Of a DNA stretch of 64,000 bases, positions 8,002 through 22,875 are shown in pieces (the first letter of the stretch is position 1; the number at the start of each line of letters is the position of its first letter). Source of the stretch: Streptomyces flaveus (GTDB taxonomy: Bacteria > Actinomycetota > Actinomycetes > Streptomycetales > Streptomycetaceae). The stretch is taken from the NCBI RefSeq assembly GCF_014647675.1, contig NZ_BMPQ01000002.1, positions 365,171 to 429,170 of the forward strand, given 5' to 3'. Made by a program: the position numbers and the translations under genes. Below the pieces are notes generated by a model. That model saw nothing but the letters and a program-made list of their open reading frames with translations. It was not told the origin of the DNA and did no database searches.

Positions 8002-9207
8002 ATGGCCGTACGACTCCCCCGCCCGCACCGCGACGACGTGCGGATCGCGGTGGCCGGGCTGCTCGGAGGGCTCCTGCTCTGGGTCCTCGGCCTCTTCCCC
8101 CGCCCGGCGGGCGACAACGGGATCGTCCTGTGGTCCCCGGAGTGGGCGGCGCTGCTGCCGCTCGTCGTGACGGCCGGCTGCGAGCTGCTGCGCCGGACCA
8201 TGCCGCGTACGGGTCTGCTCATCGGGGTCGTCATGCTGACCGTGGACACGATCACGCGGGGCAACGTGGCCACCGTCGTGCTGTTCACCGACCTCGTCTA
8301 CGCGGCCGTCCTGTACGGCACCCCCGCTTCCGCCCGCCGCATCCCCTGGATCACCGGGCTGCTCACGGTGCTCGCCGCGGTGGTGCCCGTCGCGGTCTGG
8401 CAGGTGCCGGAGGCCATCCTGATCGGCGTGGGCGTCGGCGTGGTGGGACTCGCACCCGCCACCACCGGCTTGATCGTCCGCCACCACCGCGACACCGCCG
8501 CCGCCGAGCGCCTGCGCGCCGAACAGACCGCCCTGCTCGCCGAGATCGACCGCACCCAGGCCGTCACCGCCGAACGTGCCCGGATGGCAAGGGAGTTGCA
8601 CGACATGGTGGCCAACCACCTGTCCGCCATCGCCATCCACTCCACGGCCGCGATCTCCCTCGACGACCCGGACACGACAAAGGACGCCCTCGGCATCATC
8701 CGGGAGAACAGCGTCGAGGGCCTGGCGGAGATGCGGCGGCTCATCGGGATACTGCGGGACTCCAGCGGTGACACCGAGCCCTCGGCCGCCCCCACCCTCG
8801 ACGGACTCGGCGCACTCGTCGACACCGCCCGCGCCAACGGCCTGGACGTCACGCTCGACACCACGCACGTAAAGCTCCCCGCGCCGGTCGAGCTCGCCGC
8901 GTACCGGATCGTCCAGGAGTCCCTGACCAACGCCCTCAAGCACGCCTCTCCCGGCCGGGTCACCGTGACGCTCGCCCAGCAGGACAGCACCCTGAGCCTG
9001 CGGGTGACCAGCCCGTACGGCGACCGCGACGGCCCGCGCGCCCCCGGCTCGGGCGCCGGTCTCGTCGGCATGCGGGAGCGGGTCGCGCTGCTGGGCGGCA
9101 CCTTCGAGGCCGGGCCCGAGAGCGCGCCCGACGCGGACGTCTCACGCGACGGCAAGATCTGGACCGTACACGCCACCCTGCCGACCACTCTGGGAGGAAC
9201 CGAATGA
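8002..9207 (+). CDS. Two-component sensor histidine kinase (HisKA_3)
   Basis: A NarL-type sensor kinase of about 401 residues. The N-terminal half has roughly five transmembrane helices and no large extracellular domain, so it may sense signals in or near the membrane. The phospho-acceptor His lies in ARMARELHDMVANHLS. The ATPase domain includes AAYRIVQESLTNALKHA and GAGLVGMRERV. GTG at 7987 is an alternative start. The gene overlaps its response regulator by 4 bp (ATGA). The signal is unknown. The chitinase gene downstream could be a target, but this is speculation. Confidence 0.9.
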   Translation: MAVRLPRPHRDDVRIAVAGLLGGLLLWVLGLFPRPAGDNGIVLWSPEWAALLPLVVTAGCELLRRTMPRTGLLIGVVMLTVDTITRGNVATVVLFTDLVYAAVLYGTPASARRIPWITGLLTVLAAVVPVAVWQVPEAILIGVGVGVVGLAPATTGLIVRHHRDTAAAERLRAEQTALLAEIDRTQAVTAERARMARELHDMVANHLSAIAIHSTAAISLDDPDTTKDALGIIRENSVEGLAEMRRLIGILRDSSGDTEPSAAPTLDGLGALVDTARANGLDVTLDTTHVKLPAPVELAAYRIVQESLTNALKHASPGRVTVTLAQQDSTLSLRVTSPYGDRDGPRAPGSGAGLVGMRERVALLGGTFEAGPESAPDADVSRDGKIWTVHATLPTTLGGTE

Positions 9208-9845
9208 TCCGCGTGCTCGTTGCCGAGGACCAGTCCGCCGTACGCGCCGGGCTCGTCCTCATTCTGCGCAGCGCGCCCGACATCGAGGTGGTCGGCGAAG
9301 CCGCGGACGGTGAGGAGGCGGTCGCGCTGGCGCGTGAACTGCGGCCCGATCTGGTCCTGATGGACGTCCAGATGCCCCGCCTCGACGGCGTCTCGGCCAC
9401 CCGTCAGGTGGTCGACGGGGGCCTTGCCGACGTGCTCGTACTGACCACCTTCGACCTCGACGAGTACGTCTTCGGGGCGCTGCGCGCGGGCGCCTCCGGC
9501 TTTCTGCTGAAGAACACCGAGGCGCGCTCTCTCCTCGACGCGGTCCGCACGGTCGCGCGCGGCGAGGGGCTGATCGCGCCCGCGGTCACGCGACGCCTGA
9601 TCGCCGAGTTCGCCGCCAAGCCCGTACGGGATCCAGGGCCCGACCCGGCGGTCCTGGAGTCCCTCACCCGCCGTGAACGCGAGGTGCTGTCCTGCCTGGG
9701 CGACGGGCTGTCCAACGCCGAGATCGCGGGCCGCCTGGAGATGGCCGAGGCCACGGTGAAGACCCACGTCAGCCGCCTGCTGGGGAAACTGGAGCTGCGC
9801 AGCCGGGTGCAGGCGGCGGTGCTGGCTCAGGAGTTGGGCGTGTAA
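9204..9845 (+). CDS. LuxR/NarL-family response regulator
   Basis: A 213-residue regulator with an N-terminal receiver domain (phospho-acceptor Asp in DLVLMDVQMPRLDG; conserved Lys in GFLLKNTEA). The C-terminal LuxR-type helix-turn-helix contains LTRREREVLSCLGDGLSNAEIAGRL and EATVKTHVSRLL. Its start overlaps the stop of the sensor kinase gene, so the two are translationally coupled. It should bind DNA as a dimer when phosphorylated by the kinase. Confidence 0.95.
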   Translation: MIRVLVAEDQSAVRAGLVLILRSAPDIEVVGEAADGEEAVALARELRPDLVLMDVQMPRLDGVSATRQVVDGGLADVLVLTTFDLDEYVFGALRAGASGFLLKNTEARSLLDAVRTVARGEGLIAPAVTRRLIAEFAAKPVRDPGPDPAVLESLTRREREVLSCLGDGLSNAEIAGRLEMAEATVKTHVSRLLGKLELRSRVQAAVLAQELGV

Positions 9846-9860
9846 CAGCACCACCCTCAT

Positions 9861-9903
9861 TGGTCTGGACCTCTTGACCTGTGGTCCAGACCTTTCTATT
9901 GTC
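9861..9903 (+). promoter_or_regulatory. Chitinase promoter with 12-bp direct repeats
   Basis: TGGTCTGGACCT (9861-9872) and TGGTCCAGACCT (9882-9893) flank a -35-like TTGACC (9874-9879). A -10-like TATTGT lies at 9898-9903, an 18-bp spacing. Pairs of 12-bp repeats overlapping the -35 are established as elements for chitin induction and glucose repression in Streptomyces chitinase promoters. The repeats match that pattern closely. Confidence 0.85.
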
Positions 9904-9958
9904 CAGCGCACCCCCTCACACTGCCCTCATCTCCTTCACCTCCCCGAGGAGTCCCTGG

Positions 9959-11230
<1,272 letters not shown>

Positions 11231-11234
11231 CTAC

Positions 11235-11681
11235 CTAGGCCACATTGACGCGCTGTCCGGGCGGAGCCGCCTCCAGCCACGCCAGGAACCCGGTCAGCGC
11301 GTCCTCGCTCATCGCCAGCTCAAGGCGCGTACCCCGGTGGAGACAGGCGAGCACGATCGCGTCGGAGAGCAGCGCCAGCTCCTCCTCGCCTTCTGGGGCG
11401 CGGCGGCCTGCCACCTCGATCGACGAGCGTTCCAGGATGCGGCGCGGGCGAGGGGCGTAGGAGAAGACGCGGAACCATTCGATGCGGTCGCCGCTGTAGC
11501 GGGCGATGCCGTAGCCCCAGCCTTTGCCGCTGGTGTCGCTCTTCTCGGCGGTGTTCCAGCGGAGGCTGCAGTCGAAGGTGCCGCCGGAACGCTGGATCAC
11601 TCTGCGGCGCACACCGAAGGCGAAGAGTCCGGCGGCCACCAGAAGGATTACCAAGCCGCACACAGTCAGAGCGAGGACCAT
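11235..11681 (-). CDS. DUF2550 membrane protein
   Basis: A 148-residue protein with one N-terminal transmembrane helix (LALTVCGLVILLVAAGLFAFG), then a soluble domain with conserved GWGYGIARYSGDRIEWFRVFSYAPRP. This family is found in actinobacteria just downstream of the ATP synthase genes. The function is not known. AGGAGG lies 9 nt before the chosen ATG. A GTG two codons earlier is less well spaced. The gene is convergent with the chitinase gene, only 4 bp apart. Confidence 0.85.
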   Translation of the reverse strand: MVLALTVCGLVILLVAAGLFAFGVRRRVIQRSGGTFDCSLRWNTAEKSDTSGKGWGYGIARYSGDRIEWFRVFSYAPRPRRILERSSIEVAGRRAPEGEEELALLSDAIVLACLHRGTRLELAMSEDALTGFLAWLEAAPPGQRVNVA

Positions 11682-11810
11682 CGACACCGACCTCCTCGTC
11701 TCCTAGGTAACGGAAAAGGAAAAAGCACCCGCATTGCCGCAGCCGCGACCCGGTCCGGAGAAGGCTCCGGTCCTGGCCGCGGCTGAGTCATGTCCAGTGG
11801 CGCGCTGGGT

Positions 11811-12185
11811 TCAGCGTGCCGCCACCGCTCGCAGTCGGACGTCCGCGCGACGCTCGGCGGACTCGTCGCCCTCCGCCTTCGCGCGCTCGAGCTCCCGCTC
11901 CGCGCTCTGGACATCGATCTCGTCCGCCAGCTCGGCGATCTCGGCCAGTAGCGACAGCTTGTTGTCCGCGAACGAGATGAAACCGCCGTGCACCGCAGCG
12001 ACGACCGTTCCACCATCACTCGTACGGATGGTCACCGGGCCCGACTCCAGCACACCGAGCAGCGGCTGGTGACCGGGCATGACGCCGATGTCGCCGGACG
12101 TGGTACGCGCGACGACCAGGGTGGCCTCGCCGGACCAGACACTGCGGTCCGCGGCGACGAGCTCGACATGCAGCTCAGCAGCCAA
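11811..12185 (-). CDS. atpC: ATP synthase epsilon subunit
   Basis: The 124-residue F1 epsilon subunit, which links the central stalk to the c-ring and can inhibit ATP hydrolysis. An N-terminal beta-sandwich (ELHVELVAADRSVWSGEATLVVARTTSGDIGVMPGHQPLLGVLE) is followed by a two-helix C-terminus (ELERAKAEGDESAERRADVRLRA). It is the last gene of the atp operon and is separated from atpD by 208 bp that holds a GC-rich hairpin. Confidence 0.96.
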   Translation of the reverse strand: MAAELHVELVAADRSVWSGEATLVVARTTSGDIGVMPGHQPLLGVLESGPVTIRTSDGGTVVAAVHGGFISFADNKLSLLAEIAELADEIDVQSAERELERAKAEGDESAERRADVRLRAVAAR

Positions 12186-12270
12186 GGTGGGCTCCTCGGG
12201 TCACCACCCGGCGGTTGCTGCCGGGTGTTGGAAGTAAGTCTAGTAGGGCTCCGCATGTCAAAAGTGCGGG

Positions 12271-12300
12271 GTCCCCACCCAGCACTCGGCTGGGGGTCCG
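12271..12300. repeat. GC-rich palindromic element between atpD and atpC
   Basis: CCCAGC (12278-12283) and GCTGGG (12289-12294) form a hairpin in a run of C5/G5 blocks, continuing to GGGGG and TCTCCCGGG near 12320. Related G5/C5 elements occur at 16402 and 25117. This type of dispersed palindrome is frequent in Streptomyces. Between atpD and atpC it could act as an RNA stabiliser or partial terminator. Confidence 0.55.
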
Positions 12301-12393
12301 GGGGTTATCTCCCGGGTAATGCTGCGTAGGCGTACGAAGAAGGGCGGGACGCACCCCGCGAGGCGGCCCCGCCCCCCTTCATGAACACGAAGT

Positions 12394-14747
<2,354 letters not shown>

Positions 14748-14767
14748 GAGTCAGGTCCCTTCCGTCG

Positions 14768-16360
14768 TCACTTGCCCGCAGCGGCAGGGGTGTCCTCGCC
14801 GAGCAGCTTGCCGTCCGAGGTCTCGAACTGCTTCTTGAACTCCGCGACGGCGTCACTCATGGCCGTGATCGTGTCGTCCGACATCTTGCCGCCCTCCTTG
14901 ATGGAGGTCAGCAGGCCCTGCTCCTTGCGGTGCAGGTACTCGAGCAGCTCCTTCTCGAAGCGGCGGATGTCGGCGACCGGCACCTCGTCCATCCTGCCGG
15001 TGGTGCCGGCCCAGATGGAGACGACCTGGTCCTCGGTGGCCATCGGCTGGTACTGCGGCTGCTTGAGCAGCTCGACCATCCGCTGACCGCGCTCCAGCTG
15101 CGCCTTCGACGCGGAGTCCAGGTCGGAACCGAAGGCGGCGAAGGCCTCCAGCTCACGGAACTGGGCGAGGTCGACGCGGAGCCGCCCGGAGACCTGGCGG
15201 ATCGCCTTGTGCTGGGCGGAGCCACCGACTCGGGAGACGGAGATACCGACGTTCAGCGCGGGGCGCTGACCGGCGTTGAACAGGTCCGACTCCAGGAAGC
15301 ACTGGCCGTCGGTGATGGAGATGACGTTGGTCGGGATGAACGCCGAGACGTCGTTGGCCTTCGTCTCGACGATCGGCAGACCGGTCATCGAGCCCTTGCC
15401 CATGTCGTCGGAGAGCTTCGCGCAGCGCTCCAGCAGACGGGAGTGCAGGTAGAAGACGTCACCGGGGTAGGCCTCACGCCCCGGCGGACGGCGCAGCAGC
15501 AGGGACACGGCGCGGTAGGCGTCGGCCTGCTTCGAGAGGTCGTCGAAGACGATGAGGACGTGCTTGCCCTCGTACATCCACTGCTGGCCGATGGCCGAAC
15601 CGGTGTACGGCGCAAGGTACTTGAAGCCGGCCGGGTCGGACGCCGGGGCGGCGACGATGGTCGTGTACTCCAGGGCGCCGGCCTCTTCGAGGGCACCACG
15701 CACGGAGGCGATGGTCGAGCCCTTCTGACCGATGGCGACGTAGATGCAGCGGACCTGCTTGTTCGGGTCGCCCGTGCGCCAGTTGTCACGCTGGTTGATG
15801 ATCGTGTCGACGGCCAGCGCGGTCTTGCCGGTCTGCCGGTCACCGATGATCAGCTGACGCTGGCCACGGCCGATCGGGGTCATCGTGTCGACAGCCTTGT
15901 AGCCGGTCTCCATCGGCTCGTGCACCGACTTACGGACCATGACGCCCGGAGCCTGCAGCTCCAGGGCGCGGCGGCCTGACGTCTCGATCTCGCCGAGGCC
16001 GTCGATCGGGGCGCCGAGCGGGTCGACGACGCGGCCGAGGTAACCCTCGCCCACGGCGACCGACAGGACCTCGCCGGTACGGCTGACCGGCTGGCCCTCC
16101 TCGATGCCGTTGAACTCACCGAGGACAACGCAGCCGATCTCGCGCTCTTCGAGGTTGAGCGCGAGGCCGAGGGTGCCGTCCTCGAACTTCAGCAGTTCGT
16201 TGGCCATGGCCGAGGGCAGGCCCTCGACCTTCGCGATGCCGTCGCCGGCAAGGGTGACCGTACCGACCTCCTCGCGCGAGGCCGCGTCCGGCTTGTACGC
16301 CTGGACAAAGTTCTCCAGCGCGTCCCGGATCTCCTCCGGCCGGATCGTGAGCTCCGCCAT
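14768..16360 (-). CDS. atpA: ATP synthase alpha subunit
   Basis: The 530-residue F1 alpha subunit, which carries the non-catalytic nucleotide sites. Walker A is [13 protein letters not shown]. The [12 protein letters not shown] and [10 protein letters not shown] segments are typical. The ATG at 16360 gives the usual [19 protein letters not shown] start. A longer reading to 16438 would include the palindromic repeat and is rejected. The gene lies 146 bp after atpH and 20 bp before atpG. Confidence 0.98.
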   Translation of the reverse strand: MAELTIRPEEIRDALENFVQAYKPDAASREEVGTVTLAGDGIAKVEGLPSAMANELLKFEDGTLGLALNLEEREIGCVVLGEFNGIEEGQPVSRTGEVLSVAVGEGYLGRVVDPLGAPIDGLGEIETSGRRALELQAPGVMVRKSVHEPMETGYKAVDTMTPIGRGQRQLIIGDRQTGKTALAVDTIINQRDNWRTGDPNKQVRCIYVAIGQKGSTIASVRGALEEAGALEYTTIVAAPASDPAGFKYLAPYTGSAIGQQWMYEGKHVLIVFDDLSKQADAYRAVSLLLRRPPGREAYPGDVFYLHSRLLERCAKLSDDMGKGSMTGLPIVETKANDVSAFIPTNVISITDGQCFLESDLFNAGQRPALNVGISVSRVGGSAQHKAIRQVSGRLRVDLAQFRELEAFAAFGSDLDSASKAQLERGQRMVELLKQPQYQPMATEDQVVSIWAGTTGRMDEVPVADIRRFEKELLEYLHRKEQGLLTSIKEGGKMSDDTITAMSDAVAEFKKQFETSDGKLLGEDTPAAAGK

Positions 16361-16401
16361 CTGGGTTCCCTGCTCTCCTTGTTGGGCCCGAAGTTTCAAC
16401 T

Positions 16402-16424
16402 TGGGGGTCTGGGGGCGACCCCCA
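16402..16424. repeat. G5/C5 palindromic element between atpH and atpA
   Basis: TGGGGGTC (16402-16409) and GACCCCCA (16417-16424) form a perfect 8-bp stem with a 7-nt G-rich loop. It sits in the atpH–atpA gap, upstream of the atpA ribosome binding site. It resembles the elements at 12271 and 25117. Confidence 0.6.
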
Positions 16425-16506
16425 GGAATCCTCTGCACGGCCCAACCAGGGCCGTAGTACTGCCTGTCTTCGTACGTGCGTGATTGGTACGTGTATTGAG
16501 TTGCTG

Positions 16507-17328
16507 TCAGCCCGCCATGCGGCGAGTGGCGTCCTCGAGCCGGTCCGCGATGGAGCCGTTGATGACCTCGTCGCCCACCTGCACCCGGATCCCTCCGACG
16601 ACCTCGGGGTCGACATCGAGATTGAGGTGCATCGGACGCCCGTAGAGCTTCGCGAGGGCGGCACCCAGGCGCCGCTTCTGCGGGTCGCTCAGCGGGACCG
16701 CCGAGGTGACGATGGCGACCATGCGGTCTCGGCGCTCGGCAGCGAGCTTGGACAGGGACTCGAGTCCCGCCTCCAGGCTACGTCCCCGCGGCGCGGTCAC
16801 AAGGCGCGTGACCAACCGCTCGGTCCCGGCCTTGGCCCGGCCGCCGAGCAGGCTGCGCAGCAGCTCGGTCTTGGCGGCGGTGCCGGCGGCGCGGTTCGTC
16901 AGCGCGGCACGCAGCTCGGTGTTGGAGGAGACGATCCGGCCGAACCGGAACAGCTCGTCCTCCACCTCGTCGAGCGTGCCCGCCTGCTGGGCCGCGGTGA
17001 GGTCGGCCGTGTTGGCCAGCTCCTCGATCGCGTCCACCAGGTTGCGCGGCTGCGACCAGCGGGAGCGCACCATGCCGGACACCAGGTCGACGGTGGTCCC
17101 GCCGACCTGGCCGCCGAACAGCCGTCCGGCCAGCTCGGCCTTCGCCTCGCCGGGCTGCGCCGGGTCGGTGAGGACCCGACGCAGGCTGATCTCGCGGTCG
17201 AGCAGCGCGGTGACGGCGGCCAGCTCGTCGGCGAGCGCGAGCGCGTCCACGGACGTGTTGTCCGTCAGCGCGTCGAGACGCTCACGTGCGGCAGCGGTTG
17301 CCTCGCGGCTCGCTCCGTGCGCTGTCAT
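16507..17328 (-). CDS. atpH: ATP synthase delta subunit
   Basis: The 273-residue F1 delta subunit, part of the peripheral stalk. It is longer than the ~180 residues of E. coli, as is usual in Streptomyces. The conserved C-terminal region contains [24 protein letters not shown] and [26 protein letters not shown]. Its ATG overlaps the atpF stop by 4 bp (ATGA). Confidence 0.96.
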   Translation of the reverse strand: MTAHGASREATAAARERLDALTDNTSVDALALADELAAVTALLDREISLRRVLTDPAQPGEAKAELAGRLFGGQVGGTTVDLVSGMVRSRWSQPRNLVDAIEELANTADLTAAQQAGTLDEVEDELFRFGRIVSSNTELRAALTNRAAGTAAKTELLRSLLGGRAKAGTERLVTRLVTAPRGRSLEAGLESLSKLAAERRDRMVAIVTSAVPLSDPQKRRLGAALAKLYGRPMHLNLDVDPEVVGGIRVQVGDEVINGSIADRLEDATRRMAG

Positions 17329-17873
17329 CGAGCCGCCTCGGCCTTCTCCTCGAGCTCGTCGAGGAAGCGGTCGATGGTGCGGCTCTGCCGGGCGTGGTCC
17401 TCGAGGGACTCGCCCACGAGCTTGCCGGCCAGGTCGGTGGCGAGCTTGCCCACGTCCTGCCGCAGCGCGGACGCCGCGGCCTTGCGGTCGGCCTCGATCT
17501 GGGTGTGACCGGCGGCGATGATTTCCTCACGCTGCCGCTGGCCTTCCGCGCGCATCTCGGCGATGAGCGTGGCGCCCTGCTCCTGCGCCTCCTGGCGCAG
17601 CCGCGCGGCCTCGTGCCGGGCCTCGGCGAGCTGGGCCTTGTACTGCTCCAGCACGCTCTGGGCCTCGGTCTTCATGGCGTCGGCCTCTTCGATGCCGCCT
17701 TCGATCGCCGCGCGGCGCTCTTCCAGAACCTTGTTGATGTTCGGGAGGAGCTTCTTCCAGAAGAAGAAGAACACGATGGCGAAGGCGATGGTGCCGACGA
17801 GCAGCTCGGGACCCGGAGGCATGAGCGGGTTCTGCTCACTCTCGGTCGCCAGCTGTACGAGATTGGCGATCAC
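17325..17873 (-). CDS. atpF: ATP synthase b subunit
   Basis: The 182-residue Fo b subunit. One N-terminal membrane helix (LLVGTIAFAIVFFFFWKKLLPNINKVLEERR) is followed by a long charged coiled coil rich in Ala, Glu and Arg that forms the peripheral stalk. The length is normal. The gene lies between atpE and atpH. Confidence 0.97.
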   Translation of the reverse strand: MIANLVQLATESEQNPLMPPGPELLVGTIAFAIVFFFFWKKLLPNINKVLEERRAAIEGGIEEADAMKTEAQSVLEQYKAQLAEARHEAARLRQEAQEQGATLIAEMRAEGQRQREEIIAAGHTQIEADRKAAASALRQDVGKLATDLAGKLVGESLEDHARQSRTIDRFLDELEEKAEAAR

Positions 17874-17911
17874 ATCAGTGCCTTTCGTCGAAACGTGTCG
17901 GTGAGCAAAAA

Positions 17912-19047
<1,136 letters not shown>

Positions 19048-19272
19048 CACGGGCTCCTTCGGCGTGACGCATAGGTACGGCAACCTCGTTGTGTCGGCGC
19101 GGCGCGCAGCCGCGGTTCGGCACTGGACTGGTGTTACGGATGTGGGGGCGGCTGTGGGGCATTGAGCCTCGCGCTAGAGCAGGCGTCAGCTCGGATGCCC
19201 GCGCCCGCGATGCCGCAGTTGGCACCGGACGATAGCAGGGCCTCGCGCGAGTCCTTATACCGGCCCTACCTC

Positions 19273-19710
19273 TCACGACGACGACCCGGACTTCTCGTTC
19301 TTCTCGTCCTTCGCGGCTTCAGGATCGACGTAGAAGATCTTGGCCTTCATGTGTGCACGCGCCTGCGCCGCCATCCATACGACGGTCGCCACGACGAGGC
19401 CGATCGCGAAGGTCTGCGGATCGAAGGCAGTGGTGTCTTTGAACAGGCCCACGAACATCAGGAGCAACAGGAGCTGAGCCACGTACAGCATCATGCCCAT
19501 CGCTTGGAAGAGGTGCGGAAGCGATTTGGCAGTGCGCTGCAGAACGTACAGACCGATTCCCATGAAGAGGATCGCCAGCAGTACGCCGACAACAGCACCC
19601 AGCGCTCCCTTACCCCCCGCAACCACCCCGCTGACAACAGCGGCAATCGCGCCGACGGCAGCCGTGGGCACGGCGGCCTGAAGGAGAATCCGGGCGTCAT
19701 TGGACGGCAT
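19273..19710 (-). CDS. atpI: ATP synthase-associated protein AtpI
   Basis: A 145-residue membrane protein at the head of the atp operon with four predicted transmembrane helices and a charged C-tail (DEKNEKSGSSS). AtpI proteins help c-ring assembly or stability in some bacteria. The family is poorly conserved, and the assignment rests mainly on position and topology. The 225-bp gap to atpB is free of other genes. The operon promoter should lie in the 258 bp upstream of 19710. Confidence 0.85.
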   Translation of the reverse strand: MPSNDARILLQAAVPTAAVGAIAAVVSGVVAGGKGALGAVVGVLLAILFMGIGLYVLQRTAKSLPHLFQAMGMMLYVAQLLLLLMFVGLFKDTTAFDPQTFAIGLVVATVVWMAAQARAHMKAKIFYVDPEAAKDEKNEKSGSSS

Positions 19711-19968
19711 GGCGGCAGCTCCGCTTACTAAGGGGGCAGGGTGTCGTCATGGACGAGCGTAGTCCCGGGTGGGGAGGGAACCTCACGCCAATGGGCCGTC
19801 GCACTGCGGCCCTTCGACTCATCCCCGAGCTTCGTGAACCGTATCACAAACTATTTGATGAGGTCTTTACCTGATTGGTGTGCTCGGCGTCACACATGAG
19901 AGTGAACCTGCCCGTCTGTGCACTCGTGCCGCCGAGTTTGTCTGCTATAGGGGCGGTTTGCGGAAGCG

Positions 19969-21375
19969 TCAGTGGGACGATCCGGCCTTGCGCCGGTCCA
20001 GAACGCGCGAACGACGGCCGACAGCCGTCGAACCGTTGACACCTGAGACGCCCGCGGTGACCGGAGCGTGACGTTCCTCGCCGGTCTCGCCGGACTCAGT
20101 GGCCTCACCGAGCTCGCCGGACGCGCCACTCGTGGCACCCGCGTACGCGACCGCAGGCGCCCCCTGCACGGCCTCCTCGGCCACCTCCTCCGCGAGCCGG
20201 TCACGGCGGCGGTAACGCGGCGGCACGAAGCGCTCGGCCCAAGCCGGCGTACGCGGTGTGAAGCGCGGCAGCAGGAGCAGCACCAGACCCACCGCGCTGA
20301 GGAACATGATGCCGAGCACGATCCACATGGCCCCCGAGTTCACCGAGTACCCGAGGGCCCCGAAGGCGACCAGGGCCGACCAGAAGTACATGATGAGCAC
20401 GGCCCGGCTGTGCGAGTGCCCGATGTCCAGCAGGCGGTGGTGCAGATGCCCGCGGTCGGCGGCGAACGGGGACTGTCCGCGCCAGGTGCGCCGCACGATG
20501 GCGAGCACCAGGTCGGCGGCCGGTACCGCGATGATCGTCAGCGGTAGCAGCAGCGGGATGTAGACGGGCACCGTCTGGTGCACGGCCTCCTTCTCGGACC
20601 CGGCGAAGAGGTTCATCGCGTCGGGGTCGACCTGCCCGGTGATGGAGATGGCGCCGGCCGCGAGTACGAGGCCGATGAGCATCGAGCCCGAGTCGCCCAT
20701 GAAGATGCGGGCGGGATGCATGTTGTGCGGCAGGAAGCCGAGACACATGCCGATGAGGATCGCGGAGAAGAGGGTCGCGGGGGCGGCGGACTCGAGCCCG
20801 TACCCGTACCAGATGCGGTAGGCGTACATGAAGAACGCCGCGGAGGCGATACACACCATGCCCGCGGCGAGGCCGTCCAGACCGTCGGCGAAGTTCACGG
20901 CGTTGATGGTGATGACGACGAGCGCGACGGTCAGCAGCGTGCCCTGCCACTGGGTCAGCGAGACCGAGCCGACGCCCGGCACCGGCAGCCACAGAATCGT
21001 CAGACCCTGCATCACCATGACACCGGCGGCGATCATCTGGCCGCCGAGCTTGATGAGGGCGTCGATCTCGAACTTGTCGTCCAGGACGCCGATCAGCCAG
21101 ATCAGCGCGGCCCCGGACAGCAGCGCTCTCGGCTCGTTGGAGTTCTCGAAGACCTCACTGAGGTTCGTCAGATGGTCGGCGACCAGCAGGCCGGCGCACA
21201 GTCCGAAGAACATCGCGATCCCGCCGAGCCGCGGCGTGGGTTCCCGGTGCACATCACGTGCCCGGATCTCCGGCATCGCTCCGGCCACGATCGCGAACTT
21301 CCGCACCGGCCCGGTCAGCAGGTACGTCACCGCGGCCGTGACGAGGAGCGTCAGGAGGTATTCACGCACAGGCAT
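19969..21375 (-). CDS. Undecaprenyl-phosphate sugar-1-phosphate transferase (WecA/TagO type)
   Basis: A 468-residue polyprenyl-phosphate N-acetylhexosamine-1-phosphate transferase of the MraY/WecA/TagO superfamily. It would start synthesis of teichoic acid or another wall glycopolymer on undecaprenyl phosphate. About eleven hydrophobic segments are seen. Family landmarks are PTPRLGGIAMF, NAVNFADGLDGLAAG (Mg2+-binding Asp pair), FLPHNMHPARIFMGDSGSML and RGHLHHRLLDIGHSHS. A non-conserved hydrophilic C-tail of ~80 residues is rich in Gly and Ser. The nearby LCP-family protein could act on the same type of polymer. Confidence 0.92.
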   Translation of the reverse strand: MPVREYLLTLLVTAAVTYLLTGPVRKFAIVAGAMPEIRARDVHREPTPRLGGIAMFFGLCAGLLVADHLTNLSEVFENSNEPRALLSGAALIWLIGVLDDKFEIDALIKLGGQMIAAGVMVMQGLTILWLPVPGVGSVSLTQWQGTLLTVALVVITINAVNFADGLDGLAAGMVCIASAAFFMYAYRIWYGYGLESAAPATLFSAILIGMCLGFLPHNMHPARIFMGDSGSMLIGLVLAAGAISITGQVDPDAMNLFAGSEKEAVHQTVPVYIPLLLPLTIIAVPAADLVLAIVRRTWRGQSPFAADRGHLHHRLLDIGHSHSRAVLIMYFWSALVAFGALGYSVNSGAMWIVLGIMFLSAVGLVLLLLPRFTPRTPAWAERFVPPRYRRRDRLAEEVAEEAVQGAPAVAYAGATSGASGELGEATESGETGEERHAPVTAGVSGVNGSTAVGRRSRVLDRRKAGSSH

Positions 21376-21499
21376 TCCCCACAGGTCTCGCTGGCCATCT
21401 CAGCCCCACACCCTAGCTTTCAGCGCATACGGTTGGGGACTTCCGGGTAGAGCCGATGGTTGCACGCGTGGCTGTGTACGGGTTCGCGCCTACCCCGCT

Positions 21500-22750
21500 C
21501 TAGCCCGGATACGGCGGAAATCTTCCGGCCAGGTCCCGCACTTCTTCACGCACCCGCCGGGCAGCGTGTACATCACGCAGCACGGCGGCGAACAGTACCG
21601 CGATCCGGGCCATCTCCACCTCGCCCATGCCCTGCGTGGTGACGGCGGCCGTCCCCAGGCGCAGTCCGCGCACGTCCGGGTGGGGCAGTGCGCAGGTGTC
21701 GAGGACCAGACCGGCGGCGGCAAGGCGGCCGCGGGCACTGCGGCCGTCCACGCCGAGCGGTGCCGGGTCGAAGGTCAGCAGGTGGGTGTCGGTGCCGCCC
21801 GTGGTGACGGCGAGGCCCTCGGCGGTCAGCCCCGCCGCGAGCGCCTGGGCGTTGGCGACCACCTGATGGGCGTACGCCGTGAAGGCCGGCGTGGCCGCCT
21901 CGCCGAACGCGACGGCCTTGGCGGCGATCGTGTGCATCTGGGCGCCGCCCTGGGTGAACGGGAAGACGGCCCGGTCGACGCGCTCGGCCAGTTCCGTGCC
22001 GCACAGCAGCATGCCGCCGCGGGGGCCGCGCAGCACCTTGTGCGTGGTGGCGCAGACGACGTCGGCGTACGGCACGGGGCTGGGCGCCGCTCCCCCGGCG
22101 ACGAGGCCGATGGGGTGGGCGGCGTCGGCGATGAGATAGGCGCCCACCTCGTCCGCCACGGCCCTGAAGGCGGCGTAGTCGATGTGCCGCGGGTAGGAGA
22201 TGGAGCCGCACACGATGGCTTTCGGGCGGTGGGTCCGGGCGAGCGAGCGCACCTGCTCGTAGTCGATGAGGCCGCTCTCCGGGTCGACGCCGTAGCCGAC
22301 GAAGTCGAACCAGCGGCCGGAGAAGTTTGCGGGTGAGCCGTGGGTGAGGTGGCCGCCGTGCGGGAGGCCAAGGGCGAGGACGGTGTCGCCGGGGCGCAGC
22401 AGGGCGGCGTATGCGGCGAGTACGGCCGAAGAGCCGGAGTGGGACTGCACGTTGGCGTGCTCGGCGCCGAAGAGGACCTTGGCGCGCTCGACGGCGAGGC
22501 GTTCGGCCACGTCGACGAGTTCGCATCCGCCGTGGTGGCGGGCGCCGGGGTAGCCCTCGGCGTACTTGTTCGCGAGCGGTGAGCCGAGGGCGGCCAGCAC
22601 GGCGGGGGAGGTGAAGTTCTCGGCGGCGATCAGCTGAAGCGTCGTCGACTGCCGGTCCAGTTCCCCGAGGAGGATCTCGGCCAGCTCGGGATCCTGCCGA
22701 GCGAGCACGTCGGCGGGCAGCAGGCCGTCAAGCGTATGTGTGACCACCAT
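21500..22750 (-). CDS. glyA: Serine hydroxymethyltransferase
   Basis: A 416-residue PLP enzyme that interconverts serine and glycine with tetrahydrofolate. NKYAEGYPGARHHGGCELVDVAERLA and VQSHSGSSAVLAAY are typical. The PLP lysine is in CATTHKVLRGPRGGMLLC. The ATG at 22750 has GGAG at a 6-nt spacing. It lies in the conserved gene block with the tyrosine phosphatase-like and Sua5 genes. Confidence 0.95.
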   Translation of the reverse strand: MVVTHTLDGLLPADVLARQDPELAEILLGELDRQSTTLQLIAAENFTSPAVLAALGSPLANKYAEGYPGARHHGGCELVDVAERLAVERAKVLFGAEHANVQSHSGSSAVLAAYAALLRPGDTVLALGLPHGGHLTHGSPANFSGRWFDFVGYGVDPESGLIDYEQVRSLARTHRPKAIVCGSISYPRHIDYAAFRAVADEVGAYLIADAAHPIGLVAGGAAPSPVPYADVVCATTHKVLRGPRGGMLLCGTELAERVDRAVFPFTQGGAQMHTIAAKAVAFGEAATPAFTAYAHQVVANAQALAAGLTAEGLAVTTGGTDTHLLTFDPAPLGVDGRSARGRLAAAGLVLDTCALPHPDVRGLRLGTAAVTTQGMGEVEMARIAVLFAAVLRDVHAARRVREEVRDLAGRFPPYPG

Positions 22751-22875
22751 CGTGGACTCCGGACCGGCAACCCCGTACGGGGCGACCTGATATCGGTGGG
22801 AAAGTACGTCCAATGTAGAACCGCGTCCCCTGCTGCGCCCGTTGTTACGCCCGACCCGGGGACCCCCGGGAGCGG